Source of the DNA: Pseudomonadota bacterium
GTDB taxonomy: Bacteria > Pseudomonadota > Gammaproteobacteria > Burkholderiales > Gallionellaceae
Direction of reading: 5' to 3'
Assembly (NCBI GenBank): GCA_021782365.1
Contig: JAJXVB010000013.1
Location: 1-61,038, forward strand
Length of the DNA stretch: 61,038 bases
Shown here: positions 57,371 through 61,038 of the stretch, piece by piece
How the letters are laid out: every line of letters begins with the position of its first letter
Position numbering within the stretch: the first letter of the stretch is position 1
Made by a program: the position numbers and the translations under genes
Notes under the pieces: model-generated
The model's input: only the letters and a program-made list of their open reading frames with translations
Told to the model about the DNA's origin: nothing
The model's database searches: none

Positions 57371-58548
57371 TGGACAGATCCGAAGACACGGACAACAAAC
57401 TCGCGGCAGCCAGAACCAGGCTGATTCTGGACAAGCCCTTCCTGGGCGCACTCGCTCTTCGCCTGCCCATGGTCGCGGCTGATCCGAAGTGGTGTATGAC
57501 GGCATACACGGATGCCCGCAAATTCTATTACAACCCGGCCTTCATCGATGCGCTGAACGTCGAGCAGACCCAGTTCGTGCTCGCCAATCAGGCGCTGCAC
57601 TGTGCGCTATCCCATTTCGCGCGCCGCCAGCACAGAAACCGCTACCGCTGGGACATCGCCTGCGACCATGCGGTCAATCCGCTGCTTGTGAAGGAAGGAC
57701 TCATTCCTCCTCCCGGCACGCTCGTGCTAGACAGCTTCGAGGGCATGACGGCCGAGGAAATCTATCCCTACATCGACGAGAACGAAAGTGACGAACCCGA
57801 AGAAGAGCCGCAGCACGAAGGCGGAGAATCGGAAGGTGAAGGAGATGGCGGCGGGGGCAAAGGAGAAAGTGAAGGGGAAGCCAAGGGCGCGCCCAAGCCC
57901 AGGCCGCTGACCCGGGCCGAGGAGGAGTCGCTATCCGAGCAGTGGCAGCAAAGGCTTGCCGGTGCTGCCCAGCAGGCGCAACAGGCAGGAAAGCTCGGTG
58001 GGCTTCTGGGGCGCATGATAGGGGAGTTGATGCAGCCCAAGCTTCCCTGGCGTCTGCTGCTCGCCCGCTACATGACCCAGCATGCACGCGACGATTACAG
58101 CTATATGCGCCCTTCGAGGCGCGAAGGCGAGGTGATAATGCCGTCTCTCAGGAGCGCCCAGGCCGACATCGCGGTGGTGCTGGATACCAGCGGTTCGATC
58201 TCTGAACAGGAGATCGACGAATTCATGAGCGAGGTCAATGCGATCAAGGGGCAGCTGCGCGCGCGCATCACGCTGCATTCCTGCGACGCAGCCCTTGCTG
58301 AAGAGGGACCCTGGCTGTTCGAGCCATGGGAGGAATTCCGCCTGCCGGGAAAGGTGAAAGGCGGAGGAGGAACCGACTTCAGACCTGTCTTCGAATGGGT
58401 GAAAAGGCAGAATCGCGCGCCCGATCTGCTCTTGTATTTCACGGACGCTGAGGGTGAATTCCCCGAGCGCGAGCCGAATTTCCCCGTGCTATGGCTGGTC
58501 AAAGGAAAGGCTGCCGTTCCCTGGGGGCAGCGCATACAGCTTAACTAG
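57370..58548 (+). CDS. VWA-like protein with putative metallopeptidase domain (DUF2201 type)
   Basis: A 392-residue partner of the MoxR ATPase. The N-terminal half resembles the putative metallopeptidase region (ANQALHCALSHFARRQHRN, WDIACDHAVNPLLV). An acidic, Gly/Glu-rich linker lies at about residues 135-180. The C-terminal VWA domain has the metal site DTSGSISEQEID. Such proteins likely use the ATPase to act on a protein complex; the client is unknown. Confidence 0.87.
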   Translation: MDRSEDTDNKLAAARTRLILDKPFLGALALRLPMVAADPKWCMTAYTDARKFYYNPAFIDALNVEQTQFVLANQALHCALSHFARRQHRNRYRWDIACDHAVNPLLVKEGLIPPPGTLVLDSFEGMTAEEIYPYIDENESDEPEEEPQHEGGESEGEGDGGGGKGESEGEAKGAPKPRPLTRAEEESLSEQWQQRLAGAAQQAQQAGKLGGLLGRMIGELMQPKLPWRLLLARYMTQHARDDYSYMRPSRREGEVIMPSLRSAQADIAVVLDTSGSISEQEIDEFMSEVNAIKGQLRARITLHSCDAALAEEGPWLFEPWEEFRLPGKVKGGGGTDFRPVFEWVKRQNRAPDLLLYFTDAEGEFPEREPNFPVLWLVKGKAAVPWGQRIQLN

Positions 58549-58556
58549 AGGTGGAA

Positions 58557-59699
58557 ATGTCGGAACTGGCTCCAGAGGATGAACTGCGTCTCAATGTGAT
58601 GATGGCGGGAGAGATTCAGGCTGTGCGGATAGACGAGCCCGCGATGGTCGTATACGGATTGTCTGCGAGGGGGGAGGCGACGATCAAGCTGCATCCGACT
58701 GGGCGCCCGGAGCAGTATCTGAGGCGCGTGAGGGAAATGCTGGCGAGCAGCGCGACGGGCTCTCCCGGCGGATATCCCGTCTATCTGCATGGCTGGACGC
58801 GCATGGGCCAGGCGCGCAACAAGGGGCTGGATTGCCTTTTGCTGCTGGGCGAAACGGAGGCCGTCGTATCGGTCGCATATTCCAACGGCCTGACCGACGA
58901 GCTTGCGCGTCGCGCATGGTGGGCGATGCCCGTCGCTGACAATGCGCGGCGCATGCTGGAGCGCGAATGCGTGGTAAATGGAAAGATGGGCAAGGTCTTG
59001 GCGGCCTATCTCGTCGAGCACCTGCCTTTCGAAAGCAATCCGCATACCATCATCGACACGGTGAGGCTCGTGCTTCAGGCTGATCTGGTGGACGAAGAGG
59101 TCAGGCGTAAACTCTGGAACAGAGGCGCCATCGACAATGCCTATCACGTCGGCTTTCTTGAGCGCATGCCGGACAGGCTTCCTCTGAATGCAGAGCCGCG
59201 AGCGGACTGGGACTCGGCGAAGGATAAGATGAAATCGGGCCACCCAGTAGCTCTGCAGCTCGAGCGAGTCCTCTCTGGAAAAGGTCAGGCCTTTCTTCAG
59301 ACTGCAGAGGCATTGCTGCGCTACCCCGCAGACAGGGATGTGGTGTATGCGCTTCTCAATGCGCTGTCCGCCTATTTTTCAACAGTGCTGGAGCCTTTTG
59401 ATGGGGATGCTGTTGAACAGGCCGAGGCGGTCGCTGATGCGGCCTGCAAGGATGCCTCAAAACCCGCAGGCGAGTTTTTGCAGGAATTCCCGGAGTATGG
59501 GAAAGAGGTGCGTGCGATGCTGATACTCGCCTGCATGAATAGCCGCGTTGCTCTGCCTATCCTTTCTCACAGCACGGCCAGCGGTACTCTGATGCGCCAG
59601 AGGCTGGAGCCTGTGACCACCCCCATCCTGCAGCAGATCGCGGTGCTCAGGGGGCAGGAATTCGTCGCCACAACCCAGCGCAGGCGTCAGCGCACATAG
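58557..59699 (+). CDS. Third gene of the MoxR/VWA module, unknown function
   Basis: A 380-residue soluble protein with no signal or membrane segment. The N-terminal 100 residues look like a small beta/alpha domain ([36 protein letters not shown]), and the rest is mostly helical ([17 protein letters not shown], then [17 protein letters not shown]). I do not recognise a family. It follows the VWA gene by eight bases, with the ribosome-binding site AGAGGTGG before the ATG at 58557. Its end overlaps tsaD by 13 bases on the opposite strand. It may be an adaptor or client of the ATPase. Confidence 0.7.
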   Translation: MSELAPEDELRLNVMMAGEIQAVRIDEPAMVVYGLSARGEATIKLHPTGRPEQYLRRVREMLASSATGSPGGYPVYLHGWTRMGQARNKGLDCLLLLGETEAVVSVAYSNGLTDELARRAWWAMPVADNARRMLERECVVNGKMGKVLAAYLVEHLPFESNPHTIIDTVRLVLQADLVDEEVRRKLWNRGAIDNAYHVGFLERMPDRLPLNAEPRADWDSAKDKMKSGHPVALQLERVLSGKGQAFLQTAEALLRYPADRDVVYALLNALSAYFSTVLEPFDGDAVEQAEAVADAACKDASKPAGEFLQEFPEYGKEVRAMLILACMNSRVALPILSHSTASGTLMRQRLEPVTTPILQQIAVLRGQEFVATTQRRRQRT

Positions 59700-60721
59700 T
59701 GGCGCTCGATCTCGTCGAGATTCCAGCGCGGCTTGACGTCGAAGCGGTAGTCCCTGTTTTCCTGGTTTTGGGCGAGCCTTAGCGCGCCGGCATAGGCGAT
59801 CATCGCGCCGTTGTCGGTGCAGAATTCGAGCTCGGGATAGAAGACCCTGCCGCCGCGCTTTTCGATGTCATGGGTCAGTCTCTCGCGCAGCAGCCTGTTG
59901 GCGCCGACGCCGCCTGCGACCACCAACTGGGAAAGCCCCGTCTGTGCCAATGCCGCGCGGGCCTTGCGCGCCAGCACATCGACGATCGCCTCCTGGGTTG
60001 CGCATGCGATATCGGCACGGGCCTGGTCGTTCAGATCGTTTTGCCTGACCAAGGTCAGCACCGCTGTCTTGAGCCCGCTGAAGCTGAAATCGAGGCTATC
60101 GCTGTGCAGCATGGGGCGGGGCAGCTTGTATTTTCCTGGGCTTCCGGACTGGGCGAGCCTTGAAAGAGCAGGGCCTCCAGGGTATCCGAGCCCAAGGAGC
60201 TTCGCGCTCTTGTCGAATGCTTCGCCTGCCGCATCGTCCACGGTTTCGCCCAGAAGTTCGTATCGCCCAACGCCCTCGACGCGCATCAGCTGGGTGTGGC
60301 CGCCTGAAACCAGAAGGGCGACGAAGGGGAATTCCGGGGCGGGGTCGGACAGGAGCGGTGAGAGCAGATGGCCCTCCAGATGGTGTATGCCTATCGTCGG
60401 TATGTTAAGCGCAAATCCGAGGGAATTGGCGATGCTGGCACCGACTAAAAGTGCGCCGCCGAGGCCGGGTCCCTGGGTGTAGGCGATTGCGTCTATCTTT
60501 TCAAGCGAGACATCTGCCTGAGCCAGCACTTTGCGTATCAGCGGCACTGCGCGTTTAACGTGATCGCGCGAAGCGAGTTCGGGCACCACTCCTCCGTATT
60601 CGCTGTGCATCGCGACCTGGGTGTGCAGCGCGTGCGCGAGCAGGCCGCGCCCCATCTGGTAGAGCGCGATGCCTGTTTCGTCGCAGGAGGATTCGATGCC
60701 GAGCGTGATTTGGCCTTTCAT
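59687..60721 (-). CDS. tsaD: tRNA threonylcarbamoyladenosine biosynthesis protein TsaD
   Basis: A 344-residue enzyme of t6A37 synthesis on ANN-decoding tRNAs. Seen are [16 protein letters not shown], the iron-binding histidines in [24 protein letters not shown], and [12 protein letters not shown]. The start at 60721 ([11 protein letters not shown]) matches the family; the longer frame to 60760 adds a short unconserved head. Confidence 0.96.
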   Translation of the reverse strand: MKGQITLGIESSCDETGIALYQMGRGLLAHALHTQVAMHSEYGGVVPELASRDHVKRAVPLIRKVLAQADVSLEKIDAIAYTQGPGLGGALLVGASIANSLGFALNIPTIGIHHLEGHLLSPLLSDPAPEFPFVALLVSGGHTQLMRVEGVGRYELLGETVDDAAGEAFDKSAKLLGLGYPGGPALSRLAQSGSPGKYKLPRPMLHSDSLDFSFSGLKTAVLTLVRQNDLNDQARADIACATQEAIVDVLARKARAALAQTGLSQLVVAGGVGANRLLRERLTHDIEKRGGRVFYPELEFCTDNGAMIAYAGALRLAQNQENRDYRFDVKPRWNLDEIERHYVR

Positions 60722-60788
60722 ATCGTGGAATATTGTAGTTGAAACAGGTGGGGGAAACATTCTGTTTTAAATTTATTTCAGAAATATG

Positions 60789-60816
60789 TTGACGTGTTGG
60801 AATGAATGTCTATAAT
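60789..60816 (+). promoter_or_regulatory. rRNA operon promoter (P1-like)
   Basis: TTGACG (60789-60794), 16-base spacer, perfect TATAAT (60811-60816), and a GC-rich discriminator (GCGCACC) of the type that gives stringent and growth-rate control. AT-rich bases upstream could serve as an UP element. Confidence 0.85.
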
Positions 60817-60842
60817 GCGCACCTCTTTCGCCGGTGGGCGAC

Positions 60843-60856
60843 GATCTTTAAAAATG
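60843..60856 (+). promoter_or_regulatory. rRNA leader boxA antitermination site
   Basis: GATCTTTAAAAATG closely matches the boxA sequence (TGCTCTTTAACA type) that recruits NusB/NusE in rRNA leaders, placed between the promoter and 16S. Confidence 0.6.
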
Positions 60857-60953
60857 TGCTAAATAATCGATGAGTGTAGGTGCTTGGTTTTTGGGTAGTT
60901 TGCTGGTCTTAATGGCTGGTAAGCGATAGAAAATAAAAAGCACTTACGCTTGA

Positions 60954-60973
60954 TGAATCATGTCAATGATTCA
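60954..60973 (+). repeat. Inverted repeat in the rRNA leader
   Basis: TGAATCA and TGATTCA are perfectly complementary around TGTCAA. It probably forms a hairpin in the leader RNA before the 16S processing stem. Confidence 0.5.
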
Positions 60974-61023
60974 CTTTGAGTAGGTGAGCGATTCGGAAGA
61001 ATCGAAGTAATGTAACAGGAATT

Positions 61024-61038
61024 GAACTGAAGAGTTTG
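61024..61038 (+). rRNA. rrs: 16S ribosomal RNA, first bases (cut by window edge)
   Basis: The last bases read GAACTGAAGAGTTTG, the conserved 5' end of bacterial 16S rRNA (E. coli AAATTGAAGAGTTTG). The preceding 200 bases hold promoter, boxA and leader. The exact mature end is placed by alignment to E. coli. Confidence 0.93.

Overview
The window is chromosomal DNA of a betaproteobacterium. The order tpiA, secG, tRNA-Leu, nuoA to nuoN, the compact molybdenum-cofactor operon, the xseB-ispA-dxs operon and the boxA-type rRNA leader at the right edge fit the Nitrosomonadales/Gallionellaceae-like group, but genus is inference. Most of the window is densely packed, GC-rich housekeeping DNA with many stop/start overlaps. 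The retron gene near the left edge is visibly AT-rich and looks acquired.

Left accessory island (1-3300): the 5' end of an IS3-family transposase runs off the left edge. Next comes a retron reverse transcriptase fused to a complete trypsin-like protease domain (133-1770, minus). Its non-coding RNA can be predicted just upstream. A 10-base perfect inverted repeat (1762-1771 with 1903-1912) makes the a1/a2 stem, a sigma70-type promoter sits exactly at its outer end, and the a2 arm covers the reverse transcriptase start codon. Behind it are an orphan XRE-type DNA-binding protein and a Fic toxin with a small class I (VbhA-like) antitoxin. These modules lie between repeated fragments of the 3' end of a pirin gene whose intact copy is at 3297-4016, which suggests repeated recombination at that site.

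4000-18000: ribosome hibernation factor with a cold-shock-like tail, HicAB toxin-antitoxin, nitroreductase, a YjbQ-family protein, a thioredoxin/HEAT-repeat protein, MATE exporter, a 7TM diguanylate cyclase, several small uncharacterised genes, a cupin, an ABC exporter, an SDR, a SpoIIAA-like protein and a Rieske oxygenase.

18000-34400: isoprenoid operon (xseB-ispA-dxs), folE2, an amidotransferase, an RNA methyltransferase with two DUF3108 proteins and purN/purM, an extradiol dioxygenase followed by a pirin remnant, a VIT-type transporter, and a complete molybdenum-cofactor cluster on the minus strand (moaA-moaC-moaD-moaE-mobB-mobA-moeA-mogA).

34500-52000: tpiA, secG, tRNA-Leu(GAG), the full 14-gene respiratory complex I operon, a Nudix hydrolase and an ammonium transporter. 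52000-61038: a plasma-membrane-type proton ATPase, an AT-rich gap with a DnaA-box match, folB, plsY, a MoxR/VWA three-gene module, tsaD, and finally the promoter, leader and first bases of a 16S rRNA gene.
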